Source of the DNA: Atrina japonica
Lineage: Eukaryota > Mollusca > Bivalvia > Pterioida > Pinnidae
NCBI GenBank assembly: GCA_030159075.1
Contig: BROG01000028.1
Span: 597,501 to 661,500, forward strand
Direction of reading: 5' to 3'
Length of the DNA stretch: 64,000 nt
This document shows, one piece after another, positions 24,538 through 36,249 of this stretch. The translations under genes and the position numbers were made by a program. Below the pieces are notes generated by a model. The model was not told the DNA's origin, searched no databases, and saw nothing but the letters and a program-made list of their open reading frames with translations. Position 1 is the stretch's first letter, and every line of letters starts with the position of its first letter.

Positions 24538-24607
24538 CATTACAAACCCAGTAAGATATACAAACGTACCTACATTACAAACCCAGTAAGATATACAAAC
24601 GTACCTA
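24538..24607. repeat. Perfect 35 bp tandem duplication
   Basis: The unit cattacaaacccagtaaga... occupies 24538-24572 and again 24573-24607 without change, so it is recent. Confidence 0.95.
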
Positions 24608-24795
24608 CTTATATTGAACCCTTTTACATTGAAATGCCGCTGCATTTGAAATGGTTTTTAACACCAGTCGAATTTCTTTAGTACCGTTAAAACCCGGTTA
24701 TTATAAAACCCCTAATTATTCGAAATCAAGATTTATCCCCTTTGATTTCAACATACATCCGGGTTTGACAATTTCTATACTTTGCATTGTTCAAT
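24608..24795. mobile_element. pogo/Tigger-like non-autonomous repeat, copy 2
   Basis: cttatattgaaccctttt at the left, aaacccggttattataaaac centrally and acatccgggtttgaca at the right match the copy at 14965-15130. Confidence 0.5.
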
Positions 24796-25544
24796 TAAGA
24801 GGTATCTATAATTACGCTCAATCAAAAGAAGTCATGACTATGTGCCCGCAACAGCGCATCGCTATTAACATCAAACTATACCAACACCATTTCGCTTTTT
24901 GCTGCCTCGATTAATGTTAGACGAATATTCATCTTTAAACAATGACCTATGTACTGAAAAAGGACGAAAAAAAAGAATTGCATTATTTGTATATCTAAAC
25001 AAATAGTCCTTGATATGATTAATGCATGATGATCGACATAAGCAAATAACATCCATCTGGTGCCTTCAATCTGCTGTTTTAGAGGATAAAGTTTACAACG
25101 AGTTGCATTTATTATGCCCTTTAAGAGAAAAATATTGCTTTAAGATACAAAGTGAAAGATCGATTGAAAATTACAACTCAAACAGTCAATGTATAAATGT
25201 AATTCAATCAATAGTGTTTACTAGAGGAGGCATAACGATGAGTAATCACATCGACATGAAATGAAGATCTTTCAGACACTGTAAGCAGGTTTACAACTAG
25301 TACAATGAAATTCAGACTAATATCACTTAATCAGCTATCGTAGGGCTTCAAGAAGTCTTATATAAATCAGGCTAAGATTGTAGCTAGATTTTGTGAGAAA
25401 ATGTGACACTGGCGAACGATACATTCTTAATATTGTTAAGCATTATCTGTTCGAATAAAGGTGGTGAAATTCTTCAGTGTACCAGTGCATTTGTCATCTA
25501 TCAAATATTTTTCTTTCGGTTTTAATTATAAAATCGTCTTATTT

Positions 25545-25744
25545 CTGAAATGTCTAAAGCTAAGATAGCCATTTTTACAGTGGTTACTCTTAGACGGATT
25601 TCGGCTATACTTTTAGAGATATTATTTGGCCTTGTATGATACCACTTTATCTTTAGAAAATACACATACTTTTCAAATTGGAGCTCAACTGATGAAGTCT
25701 AATTGACAGAAACGATATCGTCTTGAGCATCATAACTTTGGTAT

Positions 25745-25748
<4 letters not shown>
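25545..25748 (+). repeat. Hammerhead-bearing repeat, copy 2 (best ribozyme)
   Basis: Same ~205 bp unit as 2018-2240. It ends at gtattatgta, directly joined to an (AT)n array, and a minus-strand Penelope-like copy begins about 55 bp beyond that array. The unit is too short to encode a protein and could be a non-autonomous, retrozyme-like element. Confidence 0.75.
25683..25728 (+). ncRNA. Candidate type I hammerhead ribozyme
   Basis: Seen: stem I GCTCAA (25683-25688) pairs fully with TTGAGC (25723-25728). The core CTGATGA is at 25689-25695. Stem II is GTC/GAC (25697-25699 with 25705-25707) closing a TAATT loop. The conserved GAAA is at 25709-25712. Stem III is A-CG/CG-T around ATAT, followed by C at 25722. 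Known: these are the invariant CUGAUGA, GAAA and UH elements of hammerheads, and cleavage would fall after C25722. Oddity: the first pair of stem II would be A-A (25696/25708) instead of the common G-C, and stems II and III are short, so activity may be low unless it acts as a dimer. Confidence 0.65.

Positions 25749-25835
<87 letters not shown>
25748..25835. repeat. (AT)n microsatellite, ~88 bp
   Basis: AT array starting at the end of the hammerhead-bearing repeat. Confidence 0.97.
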
Positions 25836-25839
<4 letters not shown>

Positions 25840-25889
25840 AAAGTATAGATTAAAAATTATGGCACGCCATCTATGATAGCGGATGGCCT

Positions 25890-27000
25890 CTTTATACAAT
25901 ATAAAAATTTCAGATACCAAAGTATAAATCAATAGAATGTCCAGGACATAGATACAAATCCGGTAAAAATGGACAAACACGGACCTCTGGAAACCAAGAG
26001 GTGGGATTAGGTGCCATGGAAGAGTAAGCATCCCCTGTCGACCGGTCACACCCGCCGTGAGTCCACAGTCAAGTCCAATGAAACAAGTGAGGAGTGTATC
26101 CTCGTCACAATTGGTACAGACGTCTCAACAACCGCCAACGAAAAGGCAACTCAACATTTCACTTAGTGAAACAGAGTAGTCGCAAACAAGTGTATTATAC
26201 CGACCATAAAATTTGCGGAACGTTGACATTAAACGCGGTTTTCGATATCCCTGTGTCAATAATTTGTCAGTGAGTAGTTTACCTCTGTATATGAAATCTT
26301 CATATGTTGTGCACGCCCTGGCATATCGGATCATTTCTGAAATATAAACTCCATATGCGGGTGACTGAGGGATATTACTACTTAAATGTGGAAAATTTAC
26401 GATGGAAAAGCCGAAATCGTCGCGTTGCTTAGTTGCTAATTTCCCGTCTGTGTTTATATTAAGTAAAATGTCTGAAGTATGAAGCATGTGTGCTTGATTC
26501 TGTTGTATCTTTAATTTCTAGTTCGCTGGGATATATCGCATTGACATATGTATGAAAATTGTCATTATTAATTGACAAAACGTCGTCGATATATCTAAAT
26601 GTCAAATTAAAGTACACCGCTAACTTTTTCTTCTTTTGATTCAGCAGTTTCTGAATGAATACGAGCCGGCCTGGCTCAGTCGGTAGCGCGCTCGACTCTG
26701 GATCGTGAGGTCGTGAGTTCGAGTCCCGCCGGCGACAGGTTGGTTTCCTGTCTTTCGGATGAGACAGTAAAAGCTGGAGGTCCCGCGTCACAGTAGGTGT
26801 CGGCACGTTAAAGAACCCTCACTGCTCAATGGCCGTAAGTGCTGAGCATAGGCCGAAATTTGAAGCCCTTCACCGGCATTTGGTGACGTCTCGATATGAG
26901 TGAAATATTCTTGAGTGGGACGTTAAACAACAATAAACAAACAAACAAACAAACTGAATGAAGTCTGCTTCGTATGAATAAAGGAACAGGTCGGCCAACA
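25890..27000 (-). pseudogene. Penelope-like RT copy split by a SINE
   Basis: The 3' tail lies at 25890-26115 and the RT C-terminus through YIDD at 26125-26640. A plus-strand SINE interrupts at 26660-26953, and the RT resumes to about 27000 (antisense of the LADLF.YSYEAD region). Frameshifts are visible: a one-base change near 26470 separates the SYLDILLNINTD part from the ESSTHAS part, and KLYDKRDDF is shortened to KQRDDF. The tail carries cctctggaaaccaagagg and the shared gtcgaccggtcac. Confidence 0.85.
26660..26953 (+). mobile_element. tRNA-derived SINE, family 1, inserted in an RT pseudogene
   Basis: A box tggctcagtcggtagcgc and B box gagttcgagtcccgcc form a well-preserved tRNA-like head; the body and (aaac)n tail match the copy at 3965-4247. 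The target duplication ctgaatgaa is present at 26651-26659 and 26954-26962. It is the cleanest SINE copy here and probably the youngest. Confidence 0.9.
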
Positions 27001-27666
27001 ATTAACATATTTGTGATACGTAAAACAATACTTTATATCTGAAAAGTATCGCCCTATTTAATTTTCGCTCCCGTTTCATTTTCTCTATTTTCGTCCTTAC
27101 ATGAGAGGGTAAATTTAAAACAAACGCGAAATTTTCAAATTGAATAATTGAAGCACGAGCATCTACGCCATCCCTGTGACTAGGTTGTTTTGGTGATTTT
27201 AAGACAAGTGAATATGTTTTCTATCGTAAAGGGCAAAAATAACAATGAGCTAACATTCCCAGAAATGCAGTATACAACAAAACCAATCCCCCTGAAAGTC
27301 GTACATAAAACAATACAAAATACTGTACTAAAATCCAGTATTTCAATAAATGATGTCAATTACCGGCAGTTCTGTTACATTTCATGGAATGCCAATGGCA
27401 ATGTAAGCCAAAGTTCACAGCACATACACACAAACATTGAATATAAATTAATAAGGTTAGAAATTTATTGTGTATCAATTCAGCTTCATCGACTCTTGTC
27501 AACTGGACTTATACGTAGTTATGTTTTTAATATATCACCAGTTATGTGGTCGCTCTAACAGTGTCAACAATTATGTTTGACAATGGTCTTACTGTCAATC
27601 GCTGATAATCTTGACTATTTTTTCAACCCTCATATTTCATAGCAATAAATAACATGTATTTATCAA

Positions 27667-27668
<2 letters not shown>
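27001..27668. other. Intronic DNA with an unplaced 122-codon open frame
   Basis: The plus-strand frame 27190-27558 has no recognisable domain, signal peptide or conserved motif, and is treated as chance. ttcgctcccgttt-type repeat remnants lie at 27050-27170. Confidence 0.4.

Positions 27669-27758
<90 letters not shown>
27669..27758. repeat. (AT)n microsatellite, ~90 bp
   Basis: Uninterrupted AT array. Confidence 0.97.
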
Positions 27759-27760
<2 letters not shown>

Positions 27761-28432
27761 GTATGTGGGGGTATAAGCAAAGCGTCACTTATTTTCAAAA
27801 TTTTCACATAAAGTATATACTCGAATACTTGTTTACCTTCTATATGTTGTATGTATTCATATATTCCATTGAAATAAATTAATACTCTTTGAAGTTAAAA
27901 ACAGGGGAAATAGAAAATGTATAATTATTAATAACTAATTGCTATTTGAATATTCATTCGCCGACACAACGGCGGTCTGAATTCTATGAACGCAGACTTT
28001 TCTCCGTAAGTGTATTGTTATTGGAGACCAGAAATATTCTAATGTTTCAAGATACATTAGCGTAGGTGAAATGTCAATAAACGGCGAAGGTCGTGACGGT
28101 AAGGAAAGATTTGGAGTGGTATGAAGATCTATTTTCCAAATCAGACAAAGTCTATATGCAATCTACCTCTTGATCATTTATCAGATACTTACGTAAATTC
28201 GTTAGATACTAAGTAAATACATGAACACGTGTACTATTGTGATTTCTATAGTTAAGAGCATTGAACGTATTATAGGAAATATAAGCATCCTGTAATGTGT
28301 GAATCATACACTCGATCACGAACGATATATATATATGACCATGAATATCATTTGTATTGAACATCACGTAAGAGACCACCTCTCTCATCAGACCACATTG
28401 TGTCAGTCAGTTAGGTGGTCTTAATTTTAAGG

Positions 28433-28536
<104 letters not shown>

Positions 28537-28675
28537 CCGTCAGTTTCTAATAATCGGTTAACCGAATGTTTTCCCGAGTACTTGGTTACTCGGTCACTTG
28601 TGTAAGACTGAAGTTGCTGATCCAGATATTATTCAAAGTGAGAGGTGCAAGGGAATATTTATTTGCCCGTGCAGG

Positions 28676-28775
28676 TGTATTACCAAAGTATAAATCTTTC
28701 GGATGCCCAAGATATAGGTACAAATCTGGTAAGAATAGACAAACACGGGCATCAGGGAATCAAGAGATGATGTGA
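28676..28775 (-). mobile_element. Penelope-like 3' tail fragment
   Basis: ttaccaaagtataaatctttcgg, gatataggtacaaatctggtaa and gacaaacacggg are tail landmarks; it is broken off before the pan-family stem-loop is complete. Confidence 0.7.
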
Positions 28776-29694
28776 TAAACATAATACCAACATAATTGTT
28801 TTGCTACAAAAAGATGTCAAAAGCCAAAGCCCGCAACGTGCATTTATGTCAAGTAGACTCCATCAGTCGAAATATAATTTCAAATACATAAGAGTTCTGC
28901 AACAGAAAGTGGTATCAGAAAAAGCTAAACAATAAATTACAATAACTATCACCCAAGCTTTTATAGATTACTATCAATTATCTTTAAATATTATAACGGG
29001 ATGTACATCCCGAAAACCATATGGTAGATTTTAGTTATTTAAACGAAAAGCATGTAATTACATGTACTTTGGTATAAGTATGGCTATTGGTTTCATTTGT
29101 TCTTATGAAGACAAATCAATGTTTATTTCTTCATTTCTTGTCATTATTGTCGTTATTAAAGGTAATGAACACTAAATGTTATACAAAATCACAATCGAAC
29201 TAATATCCCCACATAAGATACAGGAATTTTGCTTCATATATATTTTCTATCTTATGGTAAACATTGATTGTGATTTGTCTACATCAGAGTACAAACTGGC
29301 TCCATCGATATATACAATATATAATTTGTCTGTCTCTATCATGGATACGAACTTTAATCAAAGGGAATACAAAGTCGACCAATGAACTCAATGTCATCGG
29401 AAAATCCAATTAATCTGCTTTCAATTGTCTACACTTATGATTAAATTGTTGTCCTTCAGGAAACGTGTAAATTTTCCATTGTAAACATATCGATCGTTTG
29501 AGATATACATTCATATGGACATTAACAAAAATTAAAACGTGCAGTTTATCCGGAATGAATCTGCGTCATTTTGGTTGGCGATTGGACAAGAATAGACACA
29601 CGAAGATCCTAACTCGATTGTTTCCAGGCCACGTGTTCATTTCGTGATTTTGATCATGTTACAGTAACATTATAATAGTTTTAAAACGTATTCT

Positions 29695-30215
29695 TTAGAG
29701 CCCACTTACATAGAATTCTATAAAATGAATTGAAATTTCGTTTCATTTGAAATCATTTTGATTCCCGTCAAATAAAGTCATTTATTATCAGTATGAAATA
29801 AAAAACATCTCAGATACCAAAGTATAAATCTTTAGGATGTGCAGGATATATATACAAATCTGGTAAAAATGGACAAACACGGATCTCTGAAAACCATGAA
29901 GTGGGATCAGGTGTCATAGAGGAATAAGCATCCCCTGTCGACAGGCCACACCCGCCGTGAGTCCACATTCAAGTTGGAATAAAATACGTGGGGAACGAAT
30001 CATTGTTACAGACGCCTCAACAATCGCCGACGAAAAGGCAACTCAACATTTCACCTAGTGAAACAGAGTAATCGCAAACCAGACTATTATACCAACCGTA
30101 AAATTTGCTGAACGCTGACATCAAACCCTTTTATTTTGAAACCCCTGTTCGTTTGAAAGAAAATTTTTTTCTCCTTCGATTTCAATATATCAAGGTTCAA
30201 CTGTATTTAATCATA
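29695..30215. mobile_element. pogo/Tigger-like repeat, copy 3, split by an RT element
   Basis: Left part 29695-29790 (acttacatagaattctat, tcattttgattcccgtcaaat) and right part 30126-30215 (cccttttattttgaaacccc, tatcaaggttcaactgta) align to one repeat such as 14965-15130. The Penelope-like copy at 29795-30125 sits in between. Confidence 0.55.
29795..30125 (-). mobile_element. 5'-truncated Penelope-like copy: tail plus last RT codons
   Basis: The whole tail (catctcagataccaaag to gtccacattcaag) and the antisense of the RT C-terminus up to the GRYN/FRKF region are present; it stops near 30125 at gctgacatcaaa. Confidence 0.75.
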
Positions 30216-31061
30216 GTATATGCCAATACGTAGGTCTTTGCCTAGAAGGATTGTAGTCTGTGCGAATGAAATATGCCTGATAAGCGATGGAAGTTATGGA
30301 ACAGTCATAGTCATCGCACTGAATAACATAAAAAGTATCAAAAGAGAGTGAGATCAAATTATGAAATAGGCTTAATGTGTTGTATCCTTACCCCATGACA
30401 AATTACCCTCCATTAGCCAGTTTGAGTAAATATAACAGTAAATATAAATTACGTAATATCACTTCAAAGTCGCCCATATCACGATGTACTCAAAATGACA
30501 AATAAATCTCCGTGATTACTTTATTGTCATCTAAGGACTGGTTTTGTTAAATCTAGCAGTAACATTTCATTACACGGTGAAAAATGATGCGTATGCGCAA
30601 AATAAATCACTTGAGCATCGCTATAGATATGATTTTAATAATTAATCATAAGTGTTCAAAGACTTTCATATCATTCGATTTCCCCCTTTATCTCATCATT
30701 GTATTTTCCAGAAGTATCTCTTTGTTTAATGTTAACGTATATTTGTCACTAGTCATTCATTGTAACAGCATATCCTAATTGCGTTGCCAATATACCTTTC
30801 TTCATATCAAGCTACCTGACTCCACCTTTGTATAAATCTACCAAGGTAAATTCGAATTGTTTGAAAATAGACCTATTGTTTTGGATTTTGAGAAAGCTGG
30901 ATGTGCCACTTTACCTTAGACCTATAACTTCCAATGATCTGCGTTCGCTAAGTATCACCAGCTTCTGTATACTGTTCTGGAACCACCTTCACATGAATAC
31001 GTTGATATATTTGGTTTGTCGGAATAGTTTGTATTCACACTGGCTTCAACAAAAGTAGGAA

Positions 31062-31225
31062 ATGATTACTTCCGGTTTCGAATAAAGTTTCTTTCCTGTA
31101 AAGATGAGAACTGTTATCAGTTCCCTGTAGAACGCTTTTCAAATCTGGTACATATCAATGTATGATATCCTAATTATGTTCATATATACGAGAAACAGGT
31201 GAACCGAAAGTCATGCTACCTGTTT
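31062..31225. repeat. Diverged interspersed repeat shared with 49520-49735
   Basis: acttccggtttcg, tttcctgtaaagatga and a degenerate catatcaatgtatgatatcctaattatgt block match the second locus at perhaps 70%. Class unknown. Confidence 0.4.
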
Positions 31226-32894
31226 TATTCTTTAAAATTAAATACTAAAACGACAACCGGAACGGAACAACTCTAAAATTGTCTATTCAGACAAAGTATT
31301 CGTTTACACGAACACATATTTTTTAAATTTCACTATCTATTAATCGTCAAGTAGGAACCTTTAACATTCAAGAAAAGTACTATATGTTTGTAAAATGAAA
31401 CTAATCTTACGAAACAGAATAGTTTTTGCACATGTAGGAGAATCTTATACACGACAGAACTACATGAAATGCGTGACCTACTTTATTGACATAACCGCCA
31501 TCACATATTACGAGATGCTTTGAAATAAAAGAATAGGAGAGGCAGTGAAACAGTCAATGGTTGTTTTATTTAGGATAATGACAGCAGAGATTACATCATC
31601 TCTATGGTAACGGGGAAATTATCTGTCCAGTTCTGCACAACATTTGCTACAGGTTGAAAAAAGTATCACTTTAATTCTATTTTACCGGTGAGCGCATGTT
31701 CTTTGTAATTGCTGTGCAACTGACGAGTTATTCTGATATTTTTATAAGTGTTGCAATCTTAATTACTTTCCACATAATAGTGACAAGATGACAGTCGTGT
31801 CCTAAGGTGTCAAGGCATGAAATGCTTCATATAATGCAGCACGGTGCAAAAACCAATAATAGGTTTTACGATTAATTTTCTTAAAATCAATATCTCATTG
31901 TAGATAGAAGATAATTGAAGTATTTGTGGTTTTAGGCAAATAAAAACGAGATTGTATTGTTTGTAGGCGGTAGTTTAAATCTATAAAAGTATCAATAGCA
32001 TACACCATGTTTCAAAGAGTTGCTTTGTATGTATTAAATTTATTATGCTCGCCTCGTGCATATGCATGAGCAGGTATACTGTACTCATTTTTTGTAGTGA
32101 AGCTCTGTAACGGTTTGTTTAACTTAACCAGATAAACTGCAATTTTTTCTACATGTAATTAAATAATTTTTATGTAACGATGAATTTTAAAAATAATTAT
32201 CAGAATAAATGCTTTTGAAAACCTTATTACGTACTGTCAAAAAAAAAAAACAACAACTGGGCTTCGATATCTGGGTAGGAGGACAAATATTGGACTTGGA
32301 CAAATGTATAGCGGTTGCTACACAAACCACTTGTCACGAGGAGTAAAATAGAAATGTCTTCCGAATGAGCTTTTCAACTCAGGCGGTGCCTTTTGAAACC
32401 GACTGTATTTTCAAGAAACTATAACTTGATTCACAATGTCCCGAGGGCATTTTTTTCTTTGCCAGATATCTAAGTTTTTTCTTTTATTCATCATATCTAA
32501 ATAAAACCTAATGAACTCTAGAAGCAAAGCAGGCAAGTGGTTTATTTAAGCCTGATTACGTACAAAGTTTGGATTTTTCTGTCACTTCAGATTTTTCCTG
32601 CTACCATTTAAATCATCTGTTTTGATGCATTGCTGTTTATCGCTATATTGTACTAGTGATTGCCTACGTCAAACATTATAAATAAATTATAAATGTCAGT
32701 TTTGATATACATTGCGGTCTCAATTCACAGCATATCCGCGTAATTTGTTTTTCACTCTATTTCGACCATTTTATATTTACAAGCTACCCTGTTAGCTTTA
32801 TTATTATTTCTTTCTTGTCATCAATTAAAAATCAGCTGTGGTTAATGTGCAATCGATATGAAATATCAAAGTATAAATGTTGACTACTGCAATC

Positions 32895-33262
32895 AAAGGT
32901 GAACGAGGTATAAGCTGAGTCTATCAACCAATCTTTTTCGATTTTTTTTGTACTTTTACTGTACTTGATGTACAATAACAATGAACTATATACAAGCATT
33001 AAACTCTTATATTCCTATATACTTTGTCAAAATTAGGTCAGGTTCAGAGTGGTATGTATACACTAATAGTGATATTGAATTAATCAATTGCAAGTGAATA
33101 ATTGCCAAACTTGGTTTCTCAAGCAATCTGCACAAAATATATAGGGTTTCAAGAATTTTTATGGCTGCAATAATCTCTGGGTTTTTTTGTTATTGTTTAT
33201 CAATCTCAGTAGTAAAAAGGAAAGATTAAAAACAGCTAATGCCTCTCTAATATGAGGAGTGT
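32895..33262. mobile_element. Foldback MITE family, copy 2
   Basis: Shares ttgatgtacaataacaa, cctatatactttgtc, gaattaatcaattgcaa, cacaaaatatataggg and the right end acagctaatgcc with the other copies. The left terminus is diverged. Confidence 0.75.
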
Positions 33263-35184
33263 CCCAAAATTATCTGTGCATTTTCTTGCAGAAATCGTAG
33301 TGTAAAAACAAACTCACCTCGTTTCGATAGATAGATAATTGAAGCAAAACACAGGTAAAAATCTCGTTCACAAGTACACTGACATTTGTACGGTGTACAT
33401 CAATTTGTAGGGTATTTACTACACTAAACACAAGTGACGGTCAAATGTTTTACAGGTCTGTTTGTAGGTGGGTAGCCAAAGGGCTATGTATGCTAAGGGG
33501 TCTATTTGACACCCTTATTTTTTGAAAATTAAAACTGATTGTTCAGTGATCTTATCTGTGTAATTATTTTGATGAAAACATATGCTAATTTATTATGAGC
33601 CTAATTATGTATCTTGGTTTTTCTTTTGTTTTTTGTTTTCTAGCAAACAGTATGCAACATTGGTTGGTTGCTAAAATGGTGATTTTGGCCATTTTTGTGT
33701 ATTAAAATCAATGATTAACTATGAGCACAGTCATGCTCCACAAAATTATTTCATTCAGTAAAATGCTTCCGATATATTTATTCTCTGTTAAGATGTCTAT
33801 GTGGAACAAGCCTGTGCTCATATTGAAAAAAAATTAAAAAGTAAGTGAAAAATATGTTTTGCTGTCTAATTCCAAAATGACTAAAGTGAAAAACTTTGGT
33901 GTATTCGTATCATATCTTGGACCTGCAACCAATGCATTGAAATTATTCACCTAAAGTATGTAAATTATGTACATTGAGTGCATTCATTTTAAATTAAACA
34001 GCTGTGCTGCACAGTTGTCATAGCAACCATCTTCAATTACTTCATAGTCATATACGATGTAACAGATCTAGGCTCCAAAATACTATCTAACATTTTTGAG
34101 AGGGGGACTTATATTGTTATCTTAAATTAAAGTAGGAATAATTTTGTTATGATTGTGTTTAACACCACTCTCAATTTTTTTCTGTCATACGGTGAAAGAA
34201 TCACCGAGAAAAAATGTCACTGGTCCCCTAAAAATTATCTTACCATGTCATATCAGGTTTCAACTAAGTTTAATGTGCAGTACTGTGGAGAAGGGTGAAA
34301 TAATAATCTTTCAATTCTGTACATCGACAGACTGTTAGATGGCGTCTTAAATAAATATTTATACCTCTTTTAATGATGGTGAATTTTTGCAATTTCGAAC
34401 AAAATCGAAAAAAAGCTTTGCTGGACCAGAAAGCAGGAAGTCAGCCTAAGGTACTTAAAACATATAGTTTCTAGCGTCCCAATATAAATATTCTTAGTGG
34501 AACTTCGATCTCTGTGTAACTTAATTATTATTTACACGACTGACATCTATTTCGAAATAGCCTGTAATTAACTGTACGGTATTGTGCAATTTAAAGATAA
34601 TTAAATTTGTGGTCTGAGTGTTAGAACGTATCATCGTCGAGTCAGTTGCACAAAAAGGTGTTCTGTTTAAAGTTACAGCTGTCCAATCTATCTGCACAAA
34701 ACTTCTCTGTTATTGAAACTGACGTGTATTTGAAATATATGACATCTGTTAATCGATAGATAAACACAATAGTAGCCTTGGGAGCTTTGATGTGTGTAAA
34801 TTTTCATTCCCAGGAGGCTTCGGCAACGGATTCACAACTCTGATTATTTCAGGAACAATGAGGGGGAGTAGAAGACAAGACGTCGAAAGCAATTAAACAC
34901 ATGTATTAGGTTTCTGAAAGCATTTAATCATAATCAGATTTTCACTGTCGTGTGGTTTGTCGCCGATAAAAAAGGTTGCGGACAGCAATACAAACGCCTG
35001 GTATTGATACCCAGCGACACCAGAAGTGAATCCGAACATTTTAGATATCGTTAAAGTGCAATATCTCGAAAGGTCATTGCCGTCTTGTTTCGGAATAATG
35101 GTCCACAATAGTTCGTCTAATCGACGTCAAAAATAATAATAGTTGAACAATTACTTGGTAATATTTGCTTACAGACAGTTGTCT
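33263..35184. other. Intronic DNA, nothing recognised
   Basis: AT-rich, only short unplaced open frames. Confidence 0.5.
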
Positions 35185-35262
35185 TGAGTGCTCTCCACCT
35201 CAATCAAGAATTGACTTAAAAATGATTGAGTGTGGAATAAAACACCAAAAATTCAAACCAAA
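35185..35262 (+). mobile_element. SINE family 2, 3' fragment
   Basis: ctctccacctcaatcaa, then aaaatgattgagtgtggaataaaacacc, corresponds to the last ~75 bp of the family-2 SINE. Confidence 0.5.
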
Positions 35263-35974
35263 AGGTAGAGAGTTGTTATATCAATATATATTGAACAATT
35301 ATTTAGATTTATTTCCAATATTATCATGCTAAGAGGCACGTCTGTTTTTAGACTTGCACCGTGGATACGTGGATGTATATGTATGTATATGTTTGTATGT
35401 GCATAACTCTAACGTCTGTTAATCGTTTACTATAAACGTAGATATATCCGCATGTTGATAATTTTCGCGATTTTCAGAAGCAATCCACATGTGTGTGTAT
35501 GTGTTTTGTACTCAATATTACAACGCACTGTGTAAAACGATAATATTTAGCATAATCGTGGGACCGGTACGCTGGGGTAATTTACGCAAGAAAACTTTTC
35601 ATTGCGCAGTTTGTGTTAGAAAAAAAAGTCCACCGATGAATTCTAACGTTATACAATATATATTCCGAAAACCTTATTTCGAGTATTTTCATATTGCAAT
35701 TGTTCGCAACGATAGAATATAAATCTTACATATTTACTCAGCTATAAATTCATTATTATAGTTCAACTGTTAGATTCGCCGCAGTGAGGGGTATGAGAAC
35801 GAAATAATTCATTGGTTCATTTATTATTTTATCCTTCTCTTGGTTTATTAGCCGAAATTAGGTAAGTTTAATACCAACTTCCTGGCGACAAAAATATATT
35901 TGAAAATTTTACCCATGTTAATATCTAATTTCCAAAAATAAATTATGAATATCAAGGGAATATACCAATTATTG

Positions 35975-36098
35975 TTAAAAGAACCCTCACTCCTCAATGG
36001 CCGTAAGTGCCAAGCATAGAATAAAATTTGAAGCCCTTCCCCGGCATTTGAGTGAAAGATTCTTGAATGGGACGTTAAACAACAATAAGCAAGCAAGT
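35975..36098 (+). mobile_element. SINE family 1, 3' fragment
   Basis: gttaaaagaaccctcac, tcaatggccgtaagtgcc, gaagcccttccccggcat and gacgttaaacaacaataagc match the 3' half of family 1. The tRNA head is absent. Confidence 0.8.
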
Positions 36099-36212
36099 AA
36101 TATAACAACGCAGTCTTCAGTACAAAAAGGTCTTGAACACATAAAAACGAAATTAATTATGTACGATTTACAACTGCAGCAAAAGTTTTTATTTTTCTGG
36201 GCAATATTTAGT

Positions 36213-36249
36213 GTCCACACTCTATTAGTGTGTATAATAGAGTGTGGAC
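36213..36249. repeat. Perfect 15 bp stem, 7-base loop
   Basis: gtccacactctatta (36213-36227) pairs with taatagagtgtggac (36235-36249). Too short for a typical microRNA precursor. Confidence 0.9.

Noticed and set aside
26665..26740. Possible tRNA gene (good A and B boxes)
   Set aside because: It does not fold into a full cloverleaf as read and continues directly into a SINE body with target duplications.
27190..27558. 122-codon open frame, plus strand
   Set aside because: No domain, signal peptide or codon-usage support; it lies inside the inferred intron on the opposite strand.
36213..36249. microRNA precursor
   Set aside because: A 15 bp stem is too short and no flanking pairing extends it.
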